Part shown: in pieces, positions 16,419-25,162 of the stretch
Layout: each line of letters opens with the position of its first letter
How positions within the stretch are numbered: position 1 is the first letter of the stretch
NCBI GenBank assembly: GCA_032122355.1
Contig: JAUMCS010000031.1
Location: 1-35,143 of the forward strand
Length of the DNA stretch: 35,143 nucleotides
Direction: 5' to 3'
Source: RFTU01 sp032122355
GTDB taxonomy: Bacteria; Pseudomonadota; Gammaproteobacteria; Burkholderiales; Burkholderiaceae_C
The notes under the pieces: model-generated
What the model was told of the DNA's origin: nothing
Databases searched by the model: none
The model's input: the letters and a program-made list of their open reading frames with translations, nothing else
Translations under genes and position numbers: made by a program

Positions 16419-16970
16419 TTAACGATCCTTTAATTCAGCGCGACGATTTTTAGCCCAAGCCGCTTCATTACCGCCATCAGCAGACGGGCGCTCCATACCA
16501 AAGCTCACAGCCTCTAGCTGACTTTCCTTGCCACCCAATAGGGTTAAAGCCTTAACTACGGCCTCAGCCCGACGCTGCCCAAGAGCCAGGTTATACTCGC
16601 GACCACCACGTTCATCAGTATGACCCTCAACCACCATACGTACTTTGGAGTCAGCAACCAAACGGCGTGCTTGTTTATCAATCACCGCACGGCCTTCATC
16701 CTTAACAACATAACTATCAAAATCAAAGTAAACCACACGACCGGCTGTGTCTTGGTTTGCATTACCGGCCAAATCCACTGTAGCAACAGAAGACTGAGCG
16801 GCGCCAGCTCCTTGCGCATTACGATTTGCTGCGTTACCGGATAAACGGTTTTCGACGGGTACAGCCGATTTGGGTTCTTCTAACTTGACTTTAGAAGCGC
16901 AACCTGTCATCACCAGAGCAGCAGCCAACATTGATACACCAGCAAAGGAGGGGGAGGTAAGTTTTTTCAT
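16419..16970 (-). CDS. pal: Peptidoglycan-associated lipoprotein Pal
   Basis: An outer-membrane lipoprotein of 183 residues. The signal sequence MKKLTSPSFAGVSML ends in the lipobox VMTGC with the acylated cysteine at 24. The OmpA-like domain follows, with VYFDFDSYVVKDE, VEGHTDERGGREYN, LGQRRAEAVV and the C-terminal KNRRAELKDR. These residues bind meso-diaminopimelate of peptidoglycan. The frame is open further upstream to 17030, but ATG 16970 is right because it gives a normal lipoprotein signal. It lies 38 bases after tolB and one base before ybgF. Confidence 0.96.
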   Translation of the reverse strand: MKKLTSPSFAGVSMLAAALVMTGCASKVKLEEPKSAVPVENRLSGNAANRNAQGAGAAQSSVATVDLAGNANQDTAGRVVYFDFDSYVVKDEGRAVIDKQARRLVADSKVRMVVEGHTDERGGREYNLALGQRRAEAVVKALTLLGGKESQLEAVSFGMERPSADGGNEAAWAKNRRAELKDR

Positions 16971-17008
16971 GGTTTCAAAAAGCCAAAAACAAAAAAGTTG
17001 AAAATGCT

Positions 17009-18319
17009 TTAGCGCCCATATGGCGCCCAAGCCGGTTCAAGCACATCCATATCAGATGTCAAGAGTCGGGTTTTAATTTTACCGTCTAAAGTGGTGGTCA
17101 TTAACACTTCACGACCTTTAATTCGCGTAGCGTAAATAATCATCTTGCTGTTAGGCGCAAAGCTAGGGCTTTGATCATCGGTGGTGTCACTTATAGCCAC
17201 AGCTGCACCACCTTTGGTGGATTGAATCATAAGCTTGTAAGCTCCGCCCACACGGCTCACAAAAGCCATGTAACGCCCATCTGGGCTGATAGCCGGACTG
17301 ATGTTGTAGCCACCCTCGAAAGTCACACGTTCAGGCATGGGCTTATCCACTGACATTCGATAAATTTGAGGATCACCACTGCGATCACTCACAAAATAAA
17401 TCATTTTTCCATCAGGTGTAAAAACGGCCTCAGTATTGATACCCAAACCCGATGTCAACCGCCTTGGCTCCCCACCCTGACGACCGATCAAATAAATATG
17501 AGAACCTCCGTCGCGCGTAAGAGTAACCGCCAATTGCGAACCATCTGGCGACCACGCTGGGGCGCTATTACTACCTTTAAAGTCAGCCAACATACGACGC
17601 TGACCGTTCACGACGGTTTGTACCCAGATCACAGCTTTTTGCGTCTCAAATGAGACATAAGCTAATTCACGGCCATCGGGTGACCAAGCCGAAGAAATGA
17701 TGGGCTCAGCACTGTTAACCGCCACTTTACCGCCCTCACCGTCAGCATCTGTAACACGCAATTGATAAGATCTACCGGCACGAGTCACAAAAGCCACACG
17801 GGTTGCGAATATACCCCTTTCCCCTGTCAAACGCTGATACACATCATCAGCTATCCGATGAGCGGCCAATCGCAAATCATCCACTTGTACGGCCGAGCTT
17901 TTACCACCCAAATCAACACCCTTGACTACATCCCATAAGCGATAGCGGATATCGTATCGCCCATCTGACAAACGTGTTATGGAGCCAGCCAGCAAAGCAT
18001 CGGCACCTTTGTTACGCCAAGTGCTGTAATTAGGCTGGGTTCTCTCATTATGAGGTACGGCAGCATCTGCATCTTCAACACGCGTAAACAATCCGCTACG
18101 CTCCAGATCCGCTATAACAATGGCAGATATTGGCTGGGGCGATTGAGATTCATTTTGAAACCGCACCACCGAGATCGGAATTTGATTGGCTCCAACTCCG
18201 CTGATTTCAACGCGAAACTGCGCCGATGCAGACAACGATATCAGGCAAAACGCCCAGCAGATCAGCTTGCGCAAGCTAACGAGTAGCCATATGAAAGATT
18301 TACTGTTCTCATTCAACAT
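17009..18319 (-). CDS. tolB: Tol-Pal system protein TolB
   Basis: A 436-residue periplasmic protein with an unusually long signal region (to about residue 33, ending SASA before QFRVEISG), an N-terminal alpha/beta domain, and a six-bladed beta-propeller. The propeller shows repeated blocks such as SAWSPDGRELAYVS, PAWSPDGSQLAVTL, AVFTPDGKMIYFVSD and PAISPDGRYMAFVS. TolB binds Pal and helps the outer membrane invaginate during division. In most proteobacteria tolQ, tolR and tolA come directly before it. Here the gene before it is rng, 28 bases away, and tolQRA are not in the window. Confidence 0.96.
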   Translation of the reverse strand: MLNENSKSFIWLLVSLRKLICWAFCLISLSASAQFRVEISGVGANQIPISVVRFQNESQSPQPISAIVIADLERSGLFTRVEDADAAVPHNERTQPNYSTWRNKGADALLAGSITRLSDGRYDIRYRLWDVVKGVDLGGKSSAVQVDDLRLAAHRIADDVYQRLTGERGIFATRVAFVTRAGRSYQLRVTDADGEGGKVAVNSAEPIISSAWSPDGRELAYVSFETQKAVIWVQTVVNGQRRMLADFKGSNSAPAWSPDGSQLAVTLTRDGGSHIYLIGRQGGEPRRLTSGLGINTEAVFTPDGKMIYFVSDRSGDPQIYRMSVDKPMPERVTFEGGYNISPAISPDGRYMAFVSRVGGAYKLMIQSTKGGAAVAISDTTDDQSPSFAPNSKMIIYATRIKGREVLMTTTLDGKIKTRLLTSDMDVLEPAWAPYGR

Positions 18320-18347
18320 TTTTTAATCACCCATCCACAAATGGCCT

Positions 18348-19877
18348 CTAAACCACCACTCCATTTTCGCCACTTGAATGCACCCATTCAAATTGATCTA
18401 GTCGATAATCGCCTTGCGCTAGCAACTCTGGAGGGCTTGAAGCCATCGCACATACTTCATCCCAAGATTTTTTTTCCTGGGTTCGCAATTGCTCTATCAC
18501 ATCTGGGTGCGCTACCACACGCCAATTCCCCATAGAATTCTGGCCTAAGCGATACGCTGCTTCACGCAGCAGTTCATAACACACCGTCTGCACTGATTTT
18601 AACTGCCCTGAACCTGAGCAAACCACACAGGGGCGACACAGCATCCGCTGAAGCGATTCATGTGTGCGCTTGCGAGTTAATTCTACCAAACCCAAACTCG
18701 TAAACCCACCTATGCTGGAATGCATTCGATCTTGGGCCATCGCTTTGCACAACTCCATCAGCACCGACTGACGATGCTGCTCGTTTTGCATATCGATGAA
18801 ATCAATGATGATCATTCCGCCCAAATGACGCAATCGAATTTGTCTTGCCAGCTCAGGGATCACCTTGAGGTTCGTTTGATAAATGGTCTGCTCAAACTCA
18901 CTAACACCGACGAAACGCCCTGTATTGATGTCGATCGTGGTGAGTGCCTCGGTTTGGTCAAATATCATATAGGCACCATTGGGCAAGTCAACCCGGCGAT
19001 GGAGCGCCTTGGCCAGCTCGATTTCAATGTCATATTGGCTGAACAAAGGCTCCTTTTTTTGATAGAGCCGCAGCTTTTCCACCCATGCAGGCATGTACAA
19101 CTGGACGAAAACCACTAATTGCTGATACTGGTATTCGTTATCAATCCATATCGCCTCGGTTTGTTCATTAACTTGGTCTCTGAATACCTTTTGAGCCAAA
19201 CGCAATTCTTGTCTAAGCAATGACCCTGGCGGTTGAATCAGGCCGTCTTGGCTAACAACTTGCCACGCTTTTTGAAGATACGCCATATCGGCTTGCAATT
19301 CTTGCGGGGTCGCATGTTCCGCGTTGGTGCGCAAAATATACCCACCCTGAGGACTCGGCGTCAAAGTACGGCGAATTTCCTGGCAATGCGACAGTAGGCG
19401 TGAACGCTCTTGAACATCGGTGATTTTTTGAGAAATACCTACCCCTTCGTCATGGGGCAAATAGACTAGCAATCTGCCTGCCAGACTGATTTGCGTAGTC
19501 AAACGCGGGCCTTTGCTACCGATAGGATCTTTGAGCACCTGAACCATCAGGCTTTGACCCACAAAAATTTGTTCTTGGATCGGTTTGTTTGCTGGCACAG
19601 GCACCGCGTGAGACTCTAATGTGTCTGGCGGCAATTCACGTTTTCGGTGGGAATGGGAGGCTAAATCCGCGACATGCAGAAACCCCGCTTTGTCTAAGCC
19701 AATATCAATAAAGGCACTTTGCATACCCGGCAACACACGAGTGACTTTGCCTAAGTAGATGTTGCCCACAAGGCCAGCCTCACGCGCTCTTTCTAGGTGG
19801 AATTCTTGAACAACACCCGCCTCAACCACTGCGACACGGGTTTCAAACGAGGTGGTGTTGATGAGTATGTGTTGCAT
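18348..19877 (-). CDS. rng: Ribonuclease G
   Basis: A 509-residue endoribonuclease of the RNase E/G family that matures the 5' end of 16S rRNA and degrades mRNA. Visible parts are the N-terminal ILINTTSFETRVAVVEAG, an S1 domain starting GNIYLGKVTRVLPGMQSAFIDIG, the catalytic aspartates in TTIDINTGRFVG and GGMIIIDFIDM, and the zinc-link CRPCVVC near the C terminus. RNase E's long disordered tail is absent, which favours RNase G. A TTG at 19898 would add seven residues, but ATG 19877 aligns with the family start. It stands 21 bases after maf in the common maf-rng pair. Confidence 0.94.
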   Translation of the reverse strand: MQHILINTTSFETRVAVVEAGVVQEFHLERAREAGLVGNIYLGKVTRVLPGMQSAFIDIGLDKAGFLHVADLASHSHRKRELPPDTLESHAVPVPANKPIQEQIFVGQSLMVQVLKDPIGSKGPRLTTQISLAGRLLVYLPHDEGVGISQKITDVQERSRLLSHCQEIRRTLTPSPQGGYILRTNAEHATPQELQADMAYLQKAWQVVSQDGLIQPPGSLLRQELRLAQKVFRDQVNEQTEAIWIDNEYQYQQLVVFVQLYMPAWVEKLRLYQKKEPLFSQYDIEIELAKALHRRVDLPNGAYMIFDQTEALTTIDINTGRFVGVSEFEQTIYQTNLKVIPELARQIRLRHLGGMIIIDFIDMQNEQHRQSVLMELCKAMAQDRMHSSIGGFTSLGLVELTRKRTHESLQRMLCRPCVVCSGSGQLKSVQTVCYELLREAAYRLGQNSMGNWRVVAHPDVIEQLRTQEKKSWDEVCAMASSPPELLAQGDYRLDQFEWVHSSGENGVVV

Positions 19878-19898
19878 AAAAAAGCTTGGATATGGCAA

Positions 19899-20516
19899 CT
19901 AGAAAACCTCAAACCTTCGAAGCAGTTTTAAGGTTTCATGCAAAGGTAGACCCATGATACCCGAATAACTCCCAACGATTTGGGTTACCCACTGGGCCGC
20001 TGCGCCTTGTATACCGTACGCACCCGCTTTACCCATGGGCTCTTCACTGAGGATGTAACGATCGAGATCCGCCGGCAAAATCGCATCAAAACTGACTTGA
20101 TTGATGTTTAAGGCCGTCATACTGCAACTCCCCAGCCCTACCACTACGGCCGTCATGACACGATGAGTTTTGCCTGATAGTGCCTGGAGGATCTCCCGCG
20201 CTTCTTGATGATTCTGGGGTTTTCCAATGATGCGCTTGCCCAGCGCCACGGTAGTATCAGCCGTCAAGATAGGTGCTGGGGTGAGATTTTGCGAGCGCAG
20301 TCGCCCACTGGCTGCTTGCCATTTCAATTGAGCCACACGCTGCACATAAGCTTGTGGGCTTTCACACGGTAATACCGCCTCTAGCGCTTCGGGATCTTCA
20401 TGGCACGACGGCAATAATAATTCAGGTTGCAGGCCCACTTGTTTTAATAAATCCAGCCTCCGCGGGCTTGCAGAGGCCAAGTAGAACAATCTCGACCGAG
20501 TTGATGTTAAAGCCAT
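19899..20516 (-). CDS. maf: Maf family nucleoside triphosphate pyrophosphatase (YhdE-like)
   Basis: A 205-residue pyrophosphatase that hydrolyses non-canonical or excess nucleotides such as dTTP/UTP. Signatures are LASASPRRLDLL at residues 13-24, ILTADTTVALG, IIGKPQNHQEA, LSGKTHRVMTAV and KAGAYGIQGAA. The order rlmH-maf-rng is common in betaproteobacteria and supports the YhdE-type subgroup. It lies 13 bases after rlmH. The exact nucleotide preference is not visible. Confidence 0.93.
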   Translation of the reverse strand: MALTSTRSRLFYLASASPRRLDLLKQVGLQPELLLPSCHEDPEALEAVLPCESPQAYVQRVAQLKWQAASGRLRSQNLTPAPILTADTTVALGKRIIGKPQNHQEAREILQALSGKTHRVMTAVVVGLGSCSMTALNINQVSFDAILPADLDRYILSEEPMGKAGAYGIQGAAAQWVTQIVGSYSGIMGLPLHETLKLLRRFEVF

Positions 20517-20529
20517 GTAAAGTGCCAGC

Positions 20530-21000
20530 TCATTCGCGGTGATAAGGGTGACCTATGTTCACCGTCCAAGCTCGATATAGAGCCTCAACCAACATAACGC
20601 GCACAAATGCATGTGGCAATGTGAGATCAGACAGCCTGATGCAGTCATGAGCATCCGAGCGGATTGAATCCGCCAAGCCATCAGGCCCGCCGATAATCCA
20701 AGCCACATCTTGGGTATCGTCACCCCACTGCCGCAAACGCTCAGCAAGGGTTTTGGTTGTCCATCGTTGCCCATGCTCATCCAAAACTATGCGACGCGCG
20801 CCTCGGGGATAGGCATCTTTGATGCGAACAGCTTCAGATTGCATGCATTGCTCTGCCGTTTTACCGACTGAACGCGGCTCTGTTTTGATAGCCTTAAGCT
20901 CCAAACGAATCTCGGGCGGAAATCGCTTGGAATAGTCGTCCCACGCTGTTTGGGCCCAAAGCGGAACCTTCTGACCAACCGCAATAACCGTTAACTTCAT
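20530..21000 (-). CDS. rlmH: 23S rRNA pseudouridine-1915 N3-methyltransferase
   Basis: A 156-residue SPOUT-class methyltransferase (156 is close to the usual 155) that methylates pseudouridine 1915 in helix 69 of 23S rRNA. The start MKLTVIAVGQKVP and the C-terminal knot sequences WIIGGPDGL, LSDLTLPHAFVRVMLVEALY and RAWTVNIGHPYHRE are essentially diagnostic. It lies between rsfS (38 bases upstream) and maf (13 bases downstream), the conserved order. Confidence 0.97.
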   Translation of the reverse strand: MKLTVIAVGQKVPLWAQTAWDDYSKRFPPEIRLELKAIKTEPRSVGKTAEQCMQSEAVRIKDAYPRGARRIVLDEHGQRWTTKTLAERLRQWGDDTQDVAWIIGGPDGLADSIRSDAHDCIRLSDLTLPHAFVRVMLVEALYRAWTVNIGHPYHRE

Positions 21001-21038
21001 ACACCCTGCAAGTAAAAAACTTCAATGTAGGCGAGGTT

Positions 21039-21425
21039 CTAGCTTGCTTCTTTCTCGCTTGCTTTAGGGAGTTTAGAGACAGAATTCATTTTCAAACGCA
21101 CTGGCTTTTCCCCCCATATTTCCTCTAAGGCATAGTATTGACGAATCATGGGTTGCATGATGTGAACCACCGCTGCGCCGCAATCTACAATGATCCACTC
21201 ACCATTGTCTTCACCTTCGCTGCGCAGCACAGTGAACCCCGCAGCTTTCACGGCATCGCGAGCGCTAGCGGCGAGGGCCTTGGTTTGCCGATTACTGGTA
21301 CCAGAAGCCACAATCACTCGTTCAAACATGGCCGATAAATGTTCTGTATTGAAAACCACAATGTTTTGTGCCTTCACGTCCTCCAGCCCATTCACAATGG
21401 CTTTTTGTAAGCGTCGTATATCCAT
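21039..21425 (-). CDS. rsfS: Ribosomal silencing factor RsfS
   Basis: A 128-residue protein that binds uL14 on the 50S subunit and blocks subunit joining in stationary phase or starvation. The core shows VFNTEHLSAMFERVIVASG, SNRQTKALAASARDAVK, EGEDNGEWIIVDCGAAVVH and QYYALEEIWG, all typical of the family. A short charged tail after EIWGEKPVRLKM is variable among relatives. It starts 12 bases after nadD, its normal partner. Confidence 0.95.
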   Translation of the reverse strand: MDIRRLQKAIVNGLEDVKAQNIVVFNTEHLSAMFERVIVASGTSNRQTKALAASARDAVKAAGFTVLRSEGEDNGEWIIVDCGAAVVHIMQPMIRQYYALEEIWGEKPVRLKMNSVSKLPKASEKEAS

Positions 21426-21437
21426 TCTTTTTCCTAA

Positions 21438-22031
21438 CTAACTCATTGATGGCAATTGATAAAGACCCTGTTGCTCAATATATTGCGCAACACATGAAGG
21501 CACCCATTGTTCGATGCTCTGCCCCCTAGCCACCGCTTGCCTAACTTGCGTCGATGATATGAAATCAAGGGGCATCGCAATACGTTCACAAGGAATGGTC
21601 AGTGGCAAGGCATTTGAAGGTTCATAGGGGTAACGACTGGCCACCGCAATGCTGACTTGTCGCACGATGCTTTGCCATTCAAACCAACTTGGTAAAGCGC
21701 GATACTGATCATCACCTAGTAACAAAATCCAGTTGACATTTGGGTAACGAGATTGTAACCCGTTGATGGTATCAATCGAGTAGCTTGGGCCCTGGCGCAG
21801 TAATTCACAAGGCTCAAGAGTAAATCGAGGCTCATCTTGCAGCGCACACCGAAGCATGGCCAGACGGTGATGAGCTGGCGTAATCACCCGTTGCTTTTGC
21901 CACGGGTTACCCGCAGGAACCCACCATACTTGATCTAGCCCCAACTTTTCAAGAGCAGTGTAGGCCAATGCCAAATGCGCTCTGTGTATGGGGTCAAATG
22001 TGCCGCCAAAAATACCAAACCTAGGGGTCAA
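21438..22031 (-). CDS. nadD: Nicotinate-nucleotide adenylyltransferase
   Basis: A 197-residue enzyme that makes deamido-NAD from nicotinate mononucleotide and ATP. The nucleotidyltransferase motif FGIFGGTFDPIHRAH is at residues 5-19, with WVPAGNPWQK, LLLGDDQYRALPSW and the C-terminal ISSTQVRQAVARG. The start is a TTG at 22031: a stop codon lies three codons upstream in frame and no ATG or GTG lies between that stop and the conserved block. Translation is therefore probably weak. It heads the minus-strand run that continues to tcdA. Confidence 0.94.
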   Translation of the reverse strand: MTPRFGIFGGTFDPIHRAHLALAYTALEKLGLDQVWWVPAGNPWQKQRVITPAHHRLAMLRCALQDEPRFTLEPCELLRQGPSYSIDTINGLQSRYPNVNWILLLGDDQYRALPSWFEWQSIVRQVSIAVASRYPYEPSNALPLTIPCERIAMPLDFISSTQVRQAVARGQSIEQWVPSCVAQYIEQQGLYQLPSMS

Positions 22032-22068
22032 TTGGTTTTACCCACCATGAATCATGAAAAAGTGACTA

Positions 22069-22095
22069 CTTGGAATATAGAAACTGAAATCCAAG
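22069..22095. repeat. Short inverted repeat between nadD and miaB
   Basis: CTTGGA (22069-22074) and TCCAAG (22090-22095) form a 6-base inverted repeat with a 15-base, A-rich centre, in the 144-base divergent region between nadD and miaB. It could be an operator or a chance match. I see no convincing -35/-10 pair beside it. Confidence 0.25.
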
Positions 22096-22175
22096 CAAAT
22101 GAATACGTTAAAAGTTAGAATAGCAGATTTGCCGGCCCATGGCTATACCCCTTCAACGCCGCCAGGAGTAATTTT

Positions 22176-23546
22176 ATGAGTACCCAAGCTACACGCAAGG
22201 TTTTTGTTCGCACCTTTGGGTGCCAAATGAACGAATACGATTCTGACAAAATGGTTGATGTGCTGCATGCCACACAAGGCTATGAAGCCACTGATGACCC
22301 CGAACAAGCAGACCTCATTTTATTTAACACCTGTTCAGTCCGTGAAAAAGCCCAAGAAAAGGTATTTAGTGATCTAGGCCGAGTTAAACACCTGAAGAAA
22401 AAAGGCGTGATGATTGGTGTGGGCGGTTGCGTTGCTAGCCAAGAAGGCGAAGCGATTATCGAACGAGCACCCTACGTGGATTTGGTATTTGGGCCGCAAA
22501 CGCTGCATCGCCTGCCACAAATGATTGAAGAACGTCAACGAGCAAAACGACCCCAAGTTGATATTTCATTCCCTGAAATTGAAAAGTTTGATCACTTACC
22601 GCCTGCCAGAGTGGAAGGTGCATCCGCTTTTGTTTCGATTATGGAGGGTTGTAGTAAATATTGCAGCTACTGCGTGGTGCCCTATACTCGAGGCGAGGAG
22701 GTCAGCCGCCCCTTAGACGATGTGCTGACTGAAGTGGCCAAACTGACCGAGCAAGGCGTAAAAGAAATCACCCTTTTGGGACAAAATGTCAACGCATTTC
22801 GCGGCGCCATGGGCAACACCGCTGAAATTGCCGATTTTGCCCTACTGCTAGAGCACGTAGCGCAAGTGCCCGGCATTAGCCGCATCCGCTACACCACGAG
22901 TCATCCCAATGAATTTTCACAGCGACTCATCGATGTATACGCCAAGCTGCCACAACTCGTGAATCATCTGCATTTACCGGTACAACATGGCTCGGACCGC
23001 ATACTCATGGCCATGAAACGCGGCTATACCGCCATGGAATACAAAAGCACCATTCGAAAGTTACGTCGTATTCGACCCGATATTTCATTGAGCTCTGATT
23101 TCATCGTAGGTTTTCCGGGTGAAACCGAAGAGGACTTCAATAAACTGATGGGACTGATTGAGGATATTGGCTTTGATACCTCGTTTAGCTTTATCTTCAG
23201 CCCACGCCCAGGCACACCTGCAGCCAATTTGGCGGATGACACTCCGCATGAAGTTAAACTCAAGCGTTTGCAACACTTGCAAGCAACCATTGAGGCTAAT
23301 GTACAACGCATCAGCGCTTCACGAGTAGGCACCATACAAACCATTTTAGTTGAAGGACCTTCACGCAACAGCGCCAGCGAAAAGGCCGGCTCTAGCCCCA
23401 CCGAGTTAATGGGGCGCACCGAATGTAACCGTATTGTGAATTTTGAGGGAGGCCCACAAGGGCTCAGGCTTCATGGGCAAATGCTGCCTGTTCGTATCAC
23501 CCAAGCCCTTCCCCACTCAATGCGAGGTGAATTACTGTTAGCGTGA
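22176..23546 (+). CDS. miaB: tRNA-2-methylthio-N6-dimethylallyladenosine synthase
   Basis: A 456-residue radical-SAM methylthiotransferase that adds a methylthio group to i6A37 of tRNAs reading UNN codons. It has the N-terminal UPF0004 domain with its three cluster cysteines (TFGCQMNEYDSD, FNTCSVREKA, VGGCVASQEG). The radical-SAM CxxxCxxC follows at C159, C163 and C166 within GCSKYCSYC, and a TRAM domain closes the protein. AGGAG at 22164-22168 gives a strong ribosome-binding site for the ATG. The phoH and ybeY genes that often follow miaB are absent. The 3' end overlaps the next gene on the other strand by nine bases. Confidence 0.97.
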   Translation: MSTQATRKVFVRTFGCQMNEYDSDKMVDVLHATQGYEATDDPEQADLILFNTCSVREKAQEKVFSDLGRVKHLKKKGVMIGVGGCVASQEGEAIIERAPYVDLVFGPQTLHRLPQMIEERQRAKRPQVDISFPEIEKFDHLPPARVEGASAFVSIMEGCSKYCSYCVVPYTRGEEVSRPLDDVLTEVAKLTEQGVKEITLLGQNVNAFRGAMGNTAEIADFALLLEHVAQVPGISRIRYTTSHPNEFSQRLIDVYAKLPQLVNHLHLPVQHGSDRILMAMKRGYTAMEYKSTIRKLRRIRPDISLSSDFIVGFPGETEEDFNKLMGLIEDIGFDTSFSFIFSPRPGTPAANLADDTPHEVKLKRLQHLQATIEANVQRISASRVGTIQTILVEGPSRNSASEKAGSSPTELMGRTECNRIVNFEGGPQGLRLHGQMLPVRITQALPHSMRGELLLA

Positions 23547-23825
23547 ACGGCGGGCAGATACAAAACCCAACCACCACAGCACGATGGTGTTACCCAGCAC
23601 CATCAACGCATATGCCCACATCGAGCCATCTTTACCAGTCAGCAACCAGCCAGCCACACTCATACCCATGTTGGCACCCCAAGCTGTTAAAGTCACACGC
23701 CAGGATGATGACCATGAAAGCCGGGTCCACCAAAGGCACTTGGCTATGAACACACTGATTGCAGCCAAGCCCAGAGGCGGCAACACAAAATTTATAAAAT
23801 GTACCAATGCTGCAAAAACTGTCAC
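23538..23825 (-). CDS. Small membrane protein of unknown function
   Basis: A 95-residue protein with about three hydrophobic segments: VFAALVHFINFVLPPLGLAA, a central one around the sequence WGANMGMSVAGWLL, and a C-terminal one near YALMVLGNTIVLWWLG. It ends with a basic RRSR tail. I do not recognise the family. An ATG at 23873 would overlap the hemA start codon, so I prefer the GTG at 23825, which has AGGA five bases upstream and precedes the first hydrophobic segment. It lies alone on the minus strand between miaB (9-base 3' overlap) and hemA (divergent). Its amphipathic layout and clean start support a real gene, but there is no functional evidence. Confidence 0.62.
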   Translation of the reverse strand: MTVFAALVHFINFVLPPLGLAAISVFIAKCLWWTRLSWSSSWRVTLTAWGANMGMSVAGWLLTGKDGSMWAYALMVLGNTIVLWWLGFVSARRSR

Positions 23826-23871
23826 GATGATCCTATCAAGTCTTAGAGCAATTTTATAATCGGAAGCAGCC

Positions 23872-25149
23872 ATGACACTACTTGCGATCGGACTTAATCA
23901 TCAAACTACGCCATTGGATGTGCGCAGCAAGTTTGCCTTTGAGCCGGCCCAGTTGGGTTCGCTGTTGACCGAATTATTAACTCGATTCAGTGCAGTCAAG
24001 CCTGAAGCCGCTTTGCTTTCAACCTGTAATCGTACTGAACTCTACCTAGCGAGTACGCAAGTAAACCCGATAGAACTGGCCCCCACATTGCTGGATTGGC
24101 TTGCAATTCAAGGCCAAATACGCCCCGCCATACTAGAGCAACACACCTACACCCACGTTGCCCATCACGCTGCAAGGCATGCCTTTCGTGTGGCTTCTGG
24201 GCTAGATTCTATGGTTATCGGAGAACCGCAAATTCTCGGACAACTCAAACAGGCGGTTCGTCTGGCTCATACCCATGGCAGCCTTGGTACCACACTGCAT
24301 CAATTGTTTCAGCGTTCATTTGCTGTAGCCAAAGAAGTACGCAGCTCGACCGAAGTGGGCGCACACTCTATCAGCATGGCCGCAGCCTCGGTTCGATTGG
24401 CCGCACAGCTATTTGAAAGTCTCAGCGATATTAGGGTATTGTTGATTGGTGCGGGCGAAATGATCGAATTGGTGGCTACTCATTTTGCAGCCAAACACCC
24501 TAAGGCGATGGTAGTGGCTAACCGCACCTTGGAACGGGCCGAAAAACTTGCTCTTCGGTTTCACGGACAAGCCATGCGGCTGGCTGATATTCCTCTGCAT
24601 CTCCACGAATTTGATGCCGTGATATCTTGTACCGCCAGTTCATTGCCGATTATTGGTTTAGGTGCGGTCGAAAAAGCACTGCAAGCGCGCAAGCACCGAC
24701 CGATGTTTATGGTAGACCTAGCCGTACCGCGCGATATTGAGCCGCAAGTAGCTGAGCTCAAAGACGTTTATCATTACAGCGTGGATGATTTGTCCTGTAT
24801 GGTGCAGCAAGGCCAACAAAAAAGACAAGCTGCCGTTGATCAGGCTGAGGCCATCATTGATTCTGCAGTGATTGGCTTTGGTGATTGGATAGAACAAAGA
24901 TCGATCGTGCCTTACATTCAAACCCTGCAGGAGCACTGTCTTGAATGGAAAAAAGAAGAATTAGCTAAAGCCCAGAAACGACTCCTCAAGGGTGAAAAAT
25001 CGGAGGAGGTGCTCAACGCCATGGGCCAGGCTCTCATTCAAAAAATGCTGCATGGTGCGATGGTTGAATTGAACAGCAGCCATGGTGCCCAACGCGACGA
25101 GTTGATGCAACTGCTCAACCGATTATTTTTACGCCATAACGACCAGTGA
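23872..25149 (+). CDS. hemA: Glutamyl-tRNA reductase
   Basis: A 425-residue NADPH-dependent enzyme that makes glutamate-1-semialdehyde from Glu-tRNA, the first step of tetrapyrrole synthesis. Motifs are GLNHQTTPLDVRSKF, LLSTCNRTELYLAS with the catalytic cysteine at 52, SGLDSMVIGEPQILGQLK, the nucleotide-binding VLLIGAGEMIELVATHF, and DLAVPRDIEPQV. A helical C-terminal dimerisation domain follows. GGAAG lies a few bases before the ATG. It is followed at 13 bases by prfA and then prmC, the conserved hemA-prfA-prmC operon. Confidence 0.97.
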   Translation: MTLLAIGLNHQTTPLDVRSKFAFEPAQLGSLLTELLTRFSAVKPEAALLSTCNRTELYLASTQVNPIELAPTLLDWLAIQGQIRPAILEQHTYTHVAHHAARHAFRVASGLDSMVIGEPQILGQLKQAVRLAHTHGSLGTTLHQLFQRSFAVAKEVRSSTEVGAHSISMAAASVRLAAQLFESLSDIRVLLIGAGEMIELVATHFAAKHPKAMVVANRTLERAEKLALRFHGQAMRLADIPLHLHEFDAVISCTASSLPIIGLGAVEKALQARKHRPMFMVDLAVPRDIEPQVAELKDVYHYSVDDLSCMVQQGQQKRQAAVDQAEAIIDSAVIGFGDWIEQRSIVPYIQTLQEHCLEWKKEELAKAQKRLLKGEKSEEVLNAMGQALIQKMLHGAMVELNSSHGAQRDELMQLLNRLFLRHNDQ

Positions 25150-25162
25150 CCCTCTTTTGCTC

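Noticed and set aside
23855..23860. Perfect TATAAT just before hemA
   Set aside because: No -35 element lies at 16-18 bases, and transcription from it would begin beyond the GGAAG ribosome-binding site, leaving only a few leader bases.
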